From Paenibacillus xylanilyticus (lineage in GTDB: Bacteria; Bacillota; Bacilli; Paenibacillales; Paenibacillaceae): 64,000 nt of DNA. This document shows positions 7,523 to 16,181 of the stretch, one piece after another. The position numbers and the translations under genes were made by a program. The notes under the pieces were generated by a model. The model saw only the letters and a list, made by a program, of their open reading frames with translations. It did no database searches and had not been told where the DNA came from. The stretch lies in assembly GCF_009664365.1 (NCBI RefSeq), contig NZ_CP044310.1:4467001-4531000 (forward strand). The letters are read 5' to 3'. How positions within the stretch are numbered: the stretch's first letter is position 1; every line of letters begins with the position of its first letter.

Positions 7523-10336
7523 TTATGCCGAAAACTTTGTACTTTTCGGTACGAAGCTTCCAGGACCCATCCGGCGACGGTTACGACGGCCACCCCAGAC
7601 ACTGCCTGCTCCCATCAGGAACGTTGGGATACCTGCAGCAACGATGGAAATGGCCCATTCACGCATGCCGAGCGGTACGGTTTTGAAGATCGGCTGCAGC
7701 GGCTCCACGTACATCACAACCAGCATCAGCACGACGGACGAGATCACCGCAAGAACCAGATATTTGTTCTGGAGCGGATTCCGGTGGAAGATGGAGCGCG
7801 AACTCCGGCAGTCAAACACATGAATAAGCTGAGCCAGAACAAGTGTCGCAAAAGCGACAGACTGTGCTTTGATAAGCTGACCCGGTTGATCCGGAGCGGC
7901 TTGAAGGGTAAGCCAGAACGCACCTAATGTACATAATCCGATCAATACACCGCGGCTGATGATTTTCCAGCCCAGTCTCCGGGCAAAAATGTTTTCCTTG
8001 GCGCCGCGTGGCTTGTGCTCCATCAGGTCTTTCTCCGGCTGATCCACACCTAGCGCCATGGCCGGCAGGCCATCTGTCACGAGGTTCACCCATAGAATCT
8101 GGATGGGCACGAGCGGCAGCGGCAGTCCCATCATCATCGCGAAGAACATTGTTAGAATCTCACCTACGTTGGAAGCAAGCAAGTACCGAATAAACTTCCG
8201 AATATTCTCATATATATTACGCCCTTCTTCAATCGCCGCTACAATAGTAGAAAAGTTATCATCACTGAGAATCAAGGCCGATGCCTCTTTCGTCACATCC
8301 GTTCCTGTAATTCCCATCGCAATTCCGATGTCCGCCGCTTTGATTGCTGGTGCGTCGTTGACACCGTCCCCTGTCATGGCTACGACATGGCCTTTGCGCT
8401 GCAGGGATTTTACAATCCGGAGCTTGTGCTCAGGGGACACCCGGGAGAATACATAAATACCTTCGACCTGCTTATCCAGCTCATCGTCCGTCAATCCGGC
8501 CAGCTGCTGTCCGCTTAACGAACCTCCGCCCCGGGGAAGAATGCCCAGCTGCTGGGCTATCGCCTCAGCAGTAGTCCCGTGGTCACCCGTGATCATGACC
8601 GTCCGGATACCCGCTCTGCGGCAAGTTGCAATTGCATCTCGGACTTCTCTCCGAGGAGGATCGATCATGCCAGCAAGTCCAACGAACACAAGCTGATTTT
8701 CGGCAGCATGTTCGTCATCTACTTTTTCCTCAGGGCGTACTTCACGATAAGCCATCCCCAAGACACGCAGGGCTGCTCCGGCCATCTTCTCGTTTGCAGC
8801 CATCACTTTCTGTCTCAACGTTCCAGTGAAGGGTACCACTTTGCCCTCCCATAAAATATAGCTGCATTGTCCGATCAACACATCAGGAGCACCTTTGGTG
8901 TAGACCATGCGGCCACCCTGATGCTGAATGAGGACAGACATTCGTTTGCGGTCCGAATCGAACGGAAACTCCTGTTGACGTGCATATAACTCTTTGAGGC
9001 TGGCAGGAGTAAGACCCATTTTGGAGGCCAGAGTGACGAGTGCGCCTTCGGTTGGATCGCCTTTCAGCTCCCATACGACGCCATCCTCCTTGATTGCCTC
9101 CTTCTTGCCATCCTTACCCTTTTTCTTATTGCGCTCTTCCGAGAAGCTTTCCACAATACTCGCATTGTTACATAACGCACTGATCTGAAGCAGTCTTCGC
9201 AGCGTTTGATCACTCTTCAGCTCCACCGTCCGGCCGTCTTCCAGCATCTGTCCTTCCGGTGCATACCCGTCCCCGGTGACTTGGATGCTGCGACCTTCCA
9301 GCCATACATCGGTCACGGTCATCTTGTTCTGGGTTAATGTCCCCGTCTTGTCAGAGCAGATCACGGAGGCACAACCAAGTGTCTCGACTGAAGGTAATTT
9401 TCGTACAATGGCTTTGCGCTTAATCATTCGCTGCACACCCAGCGCAAGTGCAATCGTGACAATCGCCGGCAAACCTTCAGGTATGGCAGCCACCGCCAGA
9501 CTGACACCAGCAAGGAACATGCCAATCGCCGGTTGTCCATGCAAAATACCAGCCACAACAACCATCACGGTAAGTCCCAATGCAACAAAAATGAGTATTT
9601 TGCCCAATTGCTCCAAACGATGCTGAAGCGGTGTTTCCTGTTCCTCGGTATTTTGGATTAGATCGGCAATTTTACCCATCTCGGTATCCATGCCTGTCCG
9701 AATGACAACGCCCTTGGCCGTCCCGCGGGTAACCATGGTGCCCATAAATCCAATGTTTTTCTGATCGCCGAGCGGTACGGCATCATCTGCAATGGGGTTG
9801 CAATGCTTGCTTACTGGGACCGATTCTCCAGTGAGTGCCGATTCCTCCACATCCAGACTGTTCGTTTCCAGCCATCTTACATCCGCCGGGATGCGATCTC
9901 CGCTCTCGACAAGGATGATATCCCCTGGCACCAGCTGTTTGGCAGCAAGCTGCACTTCCTGACCAGCCCGAAGAACTTTGGCAAGAGGTGCGGACAGCTG
10001 CTTCAATGCGCGGAGGGAACGCTCAGCCCGAAATTCCTGTACGAAGCCCAGAATGGCATTTAACACAATAATCGCCACAATAGTAACGGCATCCAAATAT
10101 TCTCCGAGCAATCCGGACACCAGTGTCGCTCCCATCAAAACGAGCACCATAAAGTCCTTAAATTGGTTAAGCAGCAGTGTAATTGGGGATATACGTTTTC
10201 CTTCACTCAGCTCATTTGAACCGGCGACCTTCCTCTTCTGCGCAACAGCTTCATCCGTCAATCCTTCCTCCAGACTGACGCCTAGCGTGCTGCGAAGCTC
10301 TTCTACGCTTAGTTGATGCCACTTGGTCTGTTCCAT
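7523..10336 (-). CDS. Calcium-translocating P-type ATPase (PMR1/SERCA type, YloB-like)
   Basis: This is a type II P-type ATPase that pumps Ca2+ (possibly Mn2+) out of the cytoplasm. It has 937 residues. Visible motifs are the actuator loop LTGES (168-172), the ion-site helix IPEGLP (285-290), the phosphorylation motif DKTGTLT (329-335), KGAPD in the nucleotide domain and the hinge TGDGVNDAPAIKAADIGIAMG. The nucleotide domain contains a lysine-rich insertion near residues 401-415 (ERNKKKGKDGKKE). The C-terminus has the usual six helices. B. subtilis yloB is its positional counterpart beside yloA and yloC. It is divergent from rqcH. Confidence 0.95.
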   Translation of the reverse strand: MEQTKWHQLSVEELRSTLGVSLEEGLTDEAVAQKRKVAGSNELSEGKRISPITLLLNQFKDFMVLVLMGATLVSGLLGEYLDAVTIVAIIVLNAILGFVQEFRAERSLRALKQLSAPLAKVLRAGQEVQLAAKQLVPGDIILVESGDRIPADVRWLETNSLDVEESALTGESVPVSKHCNPIADDAVPLGDQKNIGFMGTMVTRGTAKGVVIRTGMDTEMGKIADLIQNTEEQETPLQHRLEQLGKILIFVALGLTVMVVVAGILHGQPAIGMFLAGVSLAVAAIPEGLPAIVTIALALGVQRMIKRKAIVRKLPSVETLGCASVICSDKTGTLTQNKMTVTDVWLEGRSIQVTGDGYAPEGQMLEDGRTVELKSDQTLRRLLQISALCNNASIVESFSEERNKKKGKDGKKEAIKEDGVVWELKGDPTEGALVTLASKMGLTPASLKELYARQQEFPFDSDRKRMSVLIQHQGGRMVYTKGAPDVLIGQCSYILWEGKVVPFTGTLRQKVMAANEKMAGAALRVLGMAYREVRPEEKVDDEHAAENQLVFVGLAGMIDPPRREVRDAIATCRRAGIRTVMITGDHGTTAEAIAQQLGILPRGGGSLSGQQLAGLTDDELDKQVEGIYVFSRVSPEHKLRIVKSLQRKGHVVAMTGDGVNDAPAIKAADIGIAMGITGTDVTKEASALILSDDNFSTIVAAIEEGRNIYENIRKFIRYLLASNVGEILTMFFAMMMGLPLPLVPIQILWVNLVTDGLPAMALGVDQPEKDLMEHKPRGAKENIFARRLGWKIISRGVLIGLCTLGAFWLTLQAAPDQPGQLIKAQSVAFATLVLAQLIHVFDCRSSRSIFHRNPLQNKYLVLAVISSVVLMLVVMYVEPLQPIFKTVPLGMREWAISIVAAGIPTFLMGAGSVWGGRRNRRRMGPGSFVPKSTKFSA

Positions 10337-10658
10337 GCCTCAAGGTTCCCCTCCCAGTCTATATTTCCTGTAAAAGACGTTCATACAGCTGCTCGTGATC
10401 GCTAACCAGCAGCTCTATGTCACGCCGGACAAACTACCTGCTCTATATGTATTCGGACAGGACCCCAATTAGCACCCGGATGGTGAATCCTTTCCCTGAT
10501 GGACAGAATAGGCTAAAATAAAAGTCTGCGGTCATAACGCAGTAGAAGCCGAGTTATCTTATGCAAGAAGGCAAGTGACGAACGAACTGCAACCGGTTCT
10601 GATTTTTACATATTCCAGTTGTGTGTTTCAGTTATAGATAGAGAGGAAGTTGAAAAAT
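10337..10658. other. Intergenic region between the divergent Ca2+ ATPase and rqcH genes
   Basis: This 322-base stretch separates two divergent genes and should hold both promoters. I could not assign a convincing -35/-10 pair or a yybP-ykoY-type riboswitch. A run of 24 protein-like codons exists on the minus strand at 10359-10433 but has no start codon. An AGCTGCT/AGCAGCT inverted repeat lies within that run. Otherwise no feature was recognised. Confidence 0.5.
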
Positions 10659-12404
10659 ATGGCATTGGACGGCATTGTTACACGAGCCATCGTACACGAA
10701 CTGCAGGGCTGCAAAGGCGGCCGCATTAGCAAAATTCATCAGCCTAACGGCCATGATGTCGTACTCACCCTTCGTGCACAACGCGGGAACAGCAAATTGC
10801 TGATATCGGCCAGTCCGACGTATCCCCGCGTGCATTTTACGGAAAAGACATTCTTAAACCCTACAGAAGCACCGATGTTCTGCATGCTGCTGCGCAAGCA
10901 CTGCGAGGGAGCCATTATAGAGGAGATTCGTCAGATCGGCATGGAACGGATCATCCACATCGACGTTCGTCAACGCGACGAACTCGGTGATGTATCCGTA
11001 AAACGAATCATTATTGAGCTCATGGGGCGTCACAGCAATATCGTATTGCTCGACCCGGTCACGGGAACGATTTTGGACGGTATACATCACGTTACCCCTT
11101 CCATCAGCAGCTATCGGGTCATCATGCCCGGCTTTTCATACACAGCTCCGCCAGAACAGCACAAAGTCAATCCGCTGGAAGTGAACAGCGCTGAATTCCT
11201 CAAGGGTTACTCTGAAACGGAAGAAGAGGCTGCCCGCTGGCTTGTGAATTCATTCAGCGGCCTGAGTCCGCTGATCGCAGGCGAGATTGCTGCTCGTACC
11301 GCTAATCGTGACAATGGAGACGCATCGGCCGAGGCGAGCGCCCTCTGGAATGCCTTTGATTCTGTGATGGGACCTGTGAGAGAGAATATCTACACCCCTG
11401 TCACAGGACTGAATGCCAAAGGGAAAATGATCTTCTCTGCTGTCCGCCTTCAGAGTATTCAGGATGCCGAGAAGACCTACGACACGATGAGCAAATGCAT
11501 GGAGGATTATTACGGGGATAAAGCCGAGCGGGATACGGTAAAGCAAAAGGTAAGTGATCTGCTGCGTTTTCTGCAAAATGAACGAAGCAAAAACGTCAAA
11601 AAACTCGACAATCTGAACAAGGATCTGCTCGAAGCCGATGACGCGGAAAAATACAGATTATGGGGCGAATTGTTATTTGCTTCTCTTCACCAGATTAGCA
11701 AGGGAGACAAAAGTGTGGAGCTTGTAAACTTCTATGATGAAGATCAGGCAACCATTACCATCGCACTCGATCCTCTGCTTACACCATCGGACAATGCGCA
11801 GCGTTACTTCAAGCGGTACAACAAATATAAGAACAGTCTGGCGGTCATTCATGAGCAGCTCGGCAAAACCAAGGACGAGATCGTCTACCTGGACAACCTG
11901 TTGCAGCAGCTGTCCATCGCCTCCATGAACGATATTGAGGAGATCCGTGAAGAACTGGTTCAGCAGGGATATCTTCGTGACCGCAACAAAAAAGGCAAGA
12001 AGAAAAAGAAAAACGACCGTCCAACCGTACATCAGTTTACCTCGACTGAGGGGATTGATATTCTGGTGGGCAAAAACAACTTGCAAAATGAATATGTCAC
12101 TAACCGTCTGGCGTCGGCCAATGATACATGGCTGCATACCAAAGACATCCCTGGTTCACACGTTGTCATTCGCAGCACGGACTTCGGGGAAGCTACACTG
12201 GAGGAAGCAGCACAGCTCGCAGCTTATTTCAGTCAGGCCAAGGAATCAAGCAGTGTTCCTGTGGACTATACCTATATTCGTCACGTACGGAAACCAAGCG
12301 GTGCCAAGCCAGGTTTCGTCATCTACGATCATCAAAAAACACTGTTTGTGACGCCCAATGAAAAGTTGGTCAAAAGCTTGCCATCCTCCATCAAAAACGG
12401 ATAG
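10659..12404 (+). CDS. rqcH: Ribosome quality control protein RqcH (NFACT family, YloA/FbpA)
   Basis: RqcH binds obstructed 50S subunits and adds alanine tails to stalled peptides, marking them for degradation. Older annotation calls the family fibronectin-binding protein. The start MALDGIVTRAIVHELQ at 10659 follows GAGAGGAAG; a TTG at 10650 is too close to it. The product is 581 residues: an NFACT-N domain to about 220, a coiled-coil region about 280-430 (lysine-rich KKGKKKKKND near 445), and NFACT-R with DTWLHTKDIPGSHVVIRS. A strong terminator follows. Position beside the Ca2+ ATPase matches the yloA-yloB pair. Confidence 0.95.
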   Translation: MALDGIVTRAIVHELQGCKGGRISKIHQPNGHDVVLTLRAQRGNSKLLISASPTYPRVHFTEKTFLNPTEAPMFCMLLRKHCEGAIIEEIRQIGMERIIHIDVRQRDELGDVSVKRIIIELMGRHSNIVLLDPVTGTILDGIHHVTPSISSYRVIMPGFSYTAPPEQHKVNPLEVNSAEFLKGYSETEEEAARWLVNSFSGLSPLIAGEIAARTANRDNGDASAEASALWNAFDSVMGPVRENIYTPVTGLNAKGKMIFSAVRLQSIQDAEKTYDTMSKCMEDYYGDKAERDTVKQKVSDLLRFLQNERSKNVKKLDNLNKDLLEADDAEKYRLWGELLFASLHQISKGDKSVELVNFYDEDQATITIALDPLLTPSDNAQRYFKRYNKYKNSLAVIHEQLGKTKDEIVYLDNLLQQLSIASMNDIEEIREELVQQGYLRDRNKKGKKKKKNDRPTVHQFTSTEGIDILVGKNNLQNEYVTNRLASANDTWLHTKDIPGSHVVIRSTDFGEATLEEAAQLAAYFSQAKESSSVPVDYTYIRHVRKPSGAKPGFVIYDHQKTLFVTPNEKLVKSLPSSIKNG

Positions 12405-12437
12405 GCAGCAGGTGCCACCACAAACAAAGTGACACAC

Positions 12438-12478
12438 AAAAAGCCCCAGAACAGAGAATATCGTGTTCTGGGGCTTTT
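12438..12478. terminator. Bidirectional terminator between rqcH and the PHP gene
   Basis: AAAAGCCCCAGAACA pairs perfectly with TGTTCTGGGGCTTTT around a ten-base loop. T-runs on both strands allow it to serve rqcH and the convergent PHP-domain gene, whose stop is 10 bases away. Confidence 0.92.
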
Positions 12479-12487
12479 CTATCTAAG

Positions 12488-13351
12488 TTATGATTCGCGG
12501 CTTGCTGCCGCACGTAGTTGTTCAAGCACATCCAATGTTACCGTCTTGCTCCCCAGATCCCCGTGAAAAACAACCCCCTGTCTCACACCGTGGTAATCGG
12601 AGCCACCTGTCACAATTAAATTAAATTCATGTGCCAATGCGGCATACCTGTGTTCCTCTTCAGGGCCATGGTCGGAATGAAATACTTCAATTCCGTCCAG
12701 ACGGGACTGCTCAATGATCCGGCGAACCAGTACATCATCTCCATAGAGACCCGGATGTGCAATGACTGCGGCTCCCCCTGCCTCTCTAATCCACTGGCAG
12801 GCATCTTCAGGAGCGACACGTGGAACCGACACGAAACCCGGCTTACCTTCGGCCAGATATCGATCAAAGGCATCCCGCATATCGACAGCATAGCCTTTGC
12901 TGACCAGGACATCCGCCATGTGCGGTCTGCCGATGCTCTCATCCGGCTCCAGAGGACGTCCCAGCCCCTCAATGACTTCCTCCCAGCTGATTTCAAGACC
13001 AAGCTCCTGCAGTTTGGCAATAATGCGATGATTTCGTTCCTCACGTGCATCACGAAGTCCATGCAGCCGCTCCAGAAAGAGTTCATCCTTTATATTCATA
13101 TAATAACCCAGCACATGAATGTCTTTGCCTCCAGCGCGGGTACTGATCTCAACGCCGGCCACAACATCGATACCACATTCCAGACCTGTCTGCTGTGCCT
13201 CTGTCACACCTGCGACCGTATCATGATCCGTGATTGCAACGGCTGACAGTCCCTTTTGTTTGGCCAGCCTTACATTTTCAGCAGGTGACTGCATGCCATC
13301 CGAAGCCTGACTATGCGTATGAAGATCACAGCGTCCGTTAGGTTGATCCAT
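12488..13351 (-). CDS. PHP domain metallophosphoesterase
   Basis: The protein is related to the YciV/RNase AM and TrpH group, which hydrolyse nucleoside 3',5'-bisphosphates or short RNAs. Metal-binding motifs are CDLHTHSQASDG near the N-terminus, ITDHDTVAG about residue 43, and VIAHPG and GGSDYHG later. The product has 287 residues from the ATG at 13351, which follows AAGGAG. The exact substrate cannot be read from sequence. It is followed by a shared terminator and preceded, 30 bases away, by a LysR gene on the same strand. Confidence 0.88.
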   Translation of the reverse strand: MDQPNGRCDLHTHSQASDGMQSPAENVRLAKQKGLSAVAITDHDTVAGVTEAQQTGLECGIDVVAGVEISTRAGGKDIHVLGYYMNIKDELFLERLHGLRDAREERNHRIIAKLQELGLEISWEEVIEGLGRPLEPDESIGRPHMADVLVSKGYAVDMRDAFDRYLAEGKPGFVSVPRVAPEDACQWIREAGGAAVIAHPGLYGDDVLVRRIIEQSRLDGIEVFHSDHGPEEEHRYAALAHEFNLIVTGGSDYHGVRQGVVFHGDLGSKTVTLDVLEQLRAAASRES

Positions 13352-13381
13352 TAACAACATCTCCTTGCTACATGGTTGTGT

Positions 13382-14317
13382 TCACGATTCCTTACTTCCT
13401 TTATCCATCATTTCTTCCGCTCCAGCGTGCTCCTGCTGTCTCAGGTAGTTTAAGAATGCTACTGCGGATAGAGGGAGCAGGGAAGACTTCAAATGAATGG
13501 CATAGAATTGTCGTTTGAATTCAAGTCCGCGGATCTCAACAATATGCACGAGACCAAGTGCTAATTCATGCTGAACGGATGAAGGAGACAGCATAGTAAT
13601 ACCCACACCAGCTTCAACCGCCGATTTTACTGCACCCGTACTTCCAAGCTCCATCACAACATTCATGTCCTGAGGGTCAATGTTTTTCTTTTGCAGTTGG
13701 TCTTCCATGACCTGTCTTGTACCGGAGCCCTTCTCCCGCAGTACAAACGGATAAGCCATAACCTCTTCCAGCTCCACTTCCCCGCGATCGGCGAGCGCGT
13801 GACCTGCCGGAACAATCAGCTTCAATTCGTCCTGCATCACCGGTTCCACAATCATGTCGGGATGATGGATCGGGGCTTCGATCAGGCCAAAGTTCAACTG
13901 GTGTTTCAAAATATCATCCATAATTTGCGTTGTATTCATCACTTTCATTACGATCGAGATATCGGGATATTGCCTTGCAAAGGGACCCAGCATTCTCGGT
14001 AAAACATATTCGCCTATGGTCAAGCTGGCACCGAGCTGTAATCTTCCCTGAAGCATCTGTGTAAATGCCGACATGGCTTCATCGGTCTGCCTGACCAGTT
14101 CCACGCTCCGCTTGGCATGCGGCAGCAGGGTGCGCCCAGCTTCGGATAATTCTATCTTCTTGGTTGAACGGTGCAGCAGCTTGGTGCCAAAATAGTCCTC
14201 CAGTGATTGAATCTGCATCGTCACCGCAGGCTGAGTCATATGTAAGGCTTGCGCAGCTGCTGAAAAACTTCCCTTTTCCGCCACGGTGTAAAAAATATGC
14301 AACTGATGAAAATTCAT
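13382..14317 (-). CDS. LysR family transcriptional regulator
   Basis: This is a 311-residue regulator with an N-terminal winged helix (MNFHQLHIFYTVAEKGSFSAAAQ, recognition helix around QPAVTMQIQSLEDYFG) and a substrate-binding domain from about residue 90. The overall look is of the CysL/YwfK type, which respond to sulfur metabolites, but the target is not known. There is no divergent gene next to it: the upstream neighbour is another minus-strand gene ending in its own terminator. It may be cotranscribed with the PHP gene downstream. Confidence 0.9.
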   Translation of the reverse strand: MNFHQLHIFYTVAEKGSFSAAAQALHMTQPAVTMQIQSLEDYFGTKLLHRSTKKIELSEAGRTLLPHAKRSVELVRQTDEAMSAFTQMLQGRLQLGASLTIGEYVLPRMLGPFARQYPDISIVMKVMNTTQIMDDILKHQLNFGLIEAPIHHPDMIVEPVMQDELKLIVPAGHALADRGEVELEEVMAYPFVLREKGSGTRQVMEDQLQKKNIDPQDMNVVMELGSTGAVKSAVEAGVGITMLSPSSVQHELALGLVHIVEIRGLEFKRQFYAIHLKSSLLPLSAVAFLNYLRQQEHAGAEEMMDKGSKES

Positions 14318-14374
14318 ATCTTCGCCCCTCTTCTGTACACTTACCTCATTGTAGCCGATTTCTTGAATTCCAAC

Positions 14375-14402
14375 AAAAAAAGCATGCAGCTTGTCTGCAT
14401 GC
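14375..14402 (-). terminator. Terminator of the unknown gene at 14452-14889
   Basis: GCATGCAG-ACAAG-CTGCATGC on the minus strand is followed by seven Ts. It stops the upstream gene before the LysR gene. Confidence 0.88.
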
Positions 14403-14451
14403 GATGTAGCTTGAATATATCATTGCAATGATCTTGACTGTTTCCTGTAAA

Positions 14452-14889
14452 TTACCTGTGCTTCCGACTGTTCTTCACCAGAGTCATTCGTCTGGAATGC
14501 CTCAACCAGGAGTAATATGATTTCAGGTCACGAAGCTCAATGGTCTCTGACATTCGCCCCAAAAAGGTAACTACAATCATCTTGTGAAGAGGATTGCCGG
14601 CGATGTCATATTCACCTTCCAGCTCGGAAAATTCCGCAACCACTACCACATCCTCGTCGATGAGGTAGACGTCCTGCTCATTACGGTAGTATGGCGTAAT
14701 ACGGTCCTGCTTCAGACACTCCCATAACCAAGCCGCAATATGGTCATCATCATTACGCGTGGGCTCAATACGGTCTGCATACCGCATTTTGGCATGATGG
14801 GTAATGACGATGTCAGCCACTTTTTTGTCTCCAAGAGCTACGAAAAACGGCTCGTAGGTGCTCCAACGTTGCATCACCTTATCACGCAT
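14452..14889 (-). CDS. Conserved hypothetical protein
   Basis: I do not recognise a family. The product is a soluble protein of 145 residues with no signal peptide or membrane segment. It is rich in charged residues and contains THHAKMRYADRIE near residue 30 and an acidic stretch VYLIDEDVVVVAEF near residue 80, followed by KMIVVTFLGRM. The pattern resembles small single-domain proteins with a beta-rich core. The ATG at 14889 follows GGTGGAGA; a GTG at 14898 is too close to it. It stands alone, with a terminator behind it. Confidence 0.75.
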   Translation of the reverse strand: MRDKVMQRWSTYEPFFVALGDKKVADIVITHHAKMRYADRIEPTRNDDDHIAAWLWECLKQDRITPYYRNEQDVYLIDEDVVVVAEFSELEGEYDIAGNPLHKMIVVTFLGRMSETIELRDLKSYYSWLRHSRRMTLVKNSRKHR

Positions 14890-15071
14890 GGGAATCACTC
14901 TCCACCAGATAGGACTTTCTATCTATTTATTACCAAATATATTACAACATAAGTCCCGCAAGCTCAAGGCGTAAGTTCAGATTTTTTCACAAAATCCGTT
15001 TTGTGCCTAATTCTTAATAAAAGTGAGCAAAAACCTATGATAACCAATAACCTTCTCTCTATATTAATCTC

Positions 15072-15109
15072 TTTTTAAAAGAAAAGGAACCCGCGATATG
15101 GCGGATTCC
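15072..15109 (-). terminator. Terminator of the glycan-degradation operon
   Basis: GGAATCCGC-CATATC-GCGGGTTCC on the minus strand (nine pairs with one G-U) is followed by TTTTCTTTT. It lies 26 bases past the GH18 stop, so it ends the four-gene operon. Confidence 0.8.
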
Positions 15110-15134
15110 GCATAAGGTATTCCGTTTCTCACAC

Positions 15135-16181
15135 CTATAACACATGTCTTCCTGCGCCAAGCTCGACATCCATCGTTCTCAGCAGCTCATGTGACGTATC
15201 GCATTTGTATTCCCAGAACATCAATCCCGCGAGATCCTGTTCCAGGATATATCGGCATTTGGCCGTTACTGATTCCGGATCGTCGTATGAAATGAGCGTG
15301 TTTCCATTAAACAAATAAGGTGCCTTCGCTTCCTCATCCCAATACCGGATATATCCGTTAAGGTCAATATACTTCTCTCTTAGCTCTGTATATTCCGGAC
15401 CGTAGCCTCCGGTCGTCTCAGCCATCTGATGCAATCCGTTGTTACGGTCAGGCACACCCTTCCACATTCGGGAGTAAAATGCCGCACCAATGACGATTTT
15501 ATTCCGGGGTACACCCGCATTTAAAAACATGCGTACGGACGCATCCGTGTTAATCCGATATAAATCACCTGTCGCCGTACAGAGGTTGGTATGGTGTCCA
15601 GTCAGCACCTGAAAACCTCCACGCATGTCATATGTCATCAGCTGCACATAATCAAGATACTGCTGTACCTGATCCATTTCCGTGCCGTCAATGTAGTACT
15701 GGTCAGCACCGGCTGCAATGGTAAGCATGTAATACCTGTCATCTTGCTCACCTTGCTTCGTCAGAGCCGCCCTCATCGTTTTCAACAAAAGGGTAAAGTT
15801 AACTCTGTCCTCCGCAGAGGCGGCAATACCCGCCTCCCCATAGCACGGATATTCCCAATCCAGATCAATCCCGTCCAAGCCATAGGTAGTCACGGCCAGA
15901 ACAGCGGATTCTGCGAGCTTCTGTCTCCCTTGCTCAGTTGCAGCTGCCTCCGAGAATCCGCCTGCACTCCAGCCTCCCACAGACAAAATCATTTTCAAAT
16001 CCGGGAAAGCTTTCCTGATGATTGGAATCCGGTCCATATGCTGCAGATGGCTGGTCTGAATGATACCTTCCTGTATATGAGCAAAAGCGATATTGATATG
16101 CGTCATTCGGCTCAGCTCTACCTCTGGTACACTATGCAAATCACGATGTCCGACGTATCCAATAATCCATTTGGGGTTCAT
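15135..16181 (-). CDS. Glycoside hydrolase family 18 protein (chitinase or endo-N-acetylglucosaminidase-like), not secreted
   Basis: GH18 enzymes cleave beta-1,4 bonds next to N-acetylglucosamine by substrate-assisted catalysis. The product has 348 residues with the SVGGWS motif (67-72) and the catalytic motif DGIDLDWE (103-110), where E110 is the acid. It also has MTYDM (about 195) for the barrel. No signal peptide, chitin-binding module or cell-wall anchor is present, so it should act in the cytoplasm on imported oligosaccharides. Its ATG overlaps the stop of the transglutaminase gene by four bases, implying translational coupling. Whether the substrate is chitooligosaccharide or N-glycan core is not decided by the sequence. 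Confidence 0.9.
   Translation of the reverse strand: MNPKWIIGYVGHRDLHSVPEVELSRMTHINIAFAHIQEGIIQTSHLQHMDRIPIIRKAFPDLKMILSVGGWSAGGFSEAAATEQGRQKLAESAVLAVTTYGLDGIDLDWEYPCYGEAGIAASAEDRVNFTLLLKTMRAALTKQGEQDDRYYMLTIAAGADQYYIDGTEMDQVQQYLDYVQLMTYDMRGGFQVLTGHHTNLCTATGDLYRINTDASVRMFLNAGVPRNKIVIGAAFYSRMWKGVPDRNNGLHQMAETTGGYGPEYTELREKYIDLNGYIRYWDEEAKAPYLFNGNTLISYDDPESVTAKCRYILEQDLAGLMFWEYKCDTSHELLRTMDVELGAGRHVL

Noticed and set aside
10359..10433. Protein-like run of 24 codons on the minus strand upstream of the Ca2+ ATPase gene
   Set aside because: It is bounded by stops on both sides and has no ATG, GTG or TTG in frame; it may be a remnant or chance.
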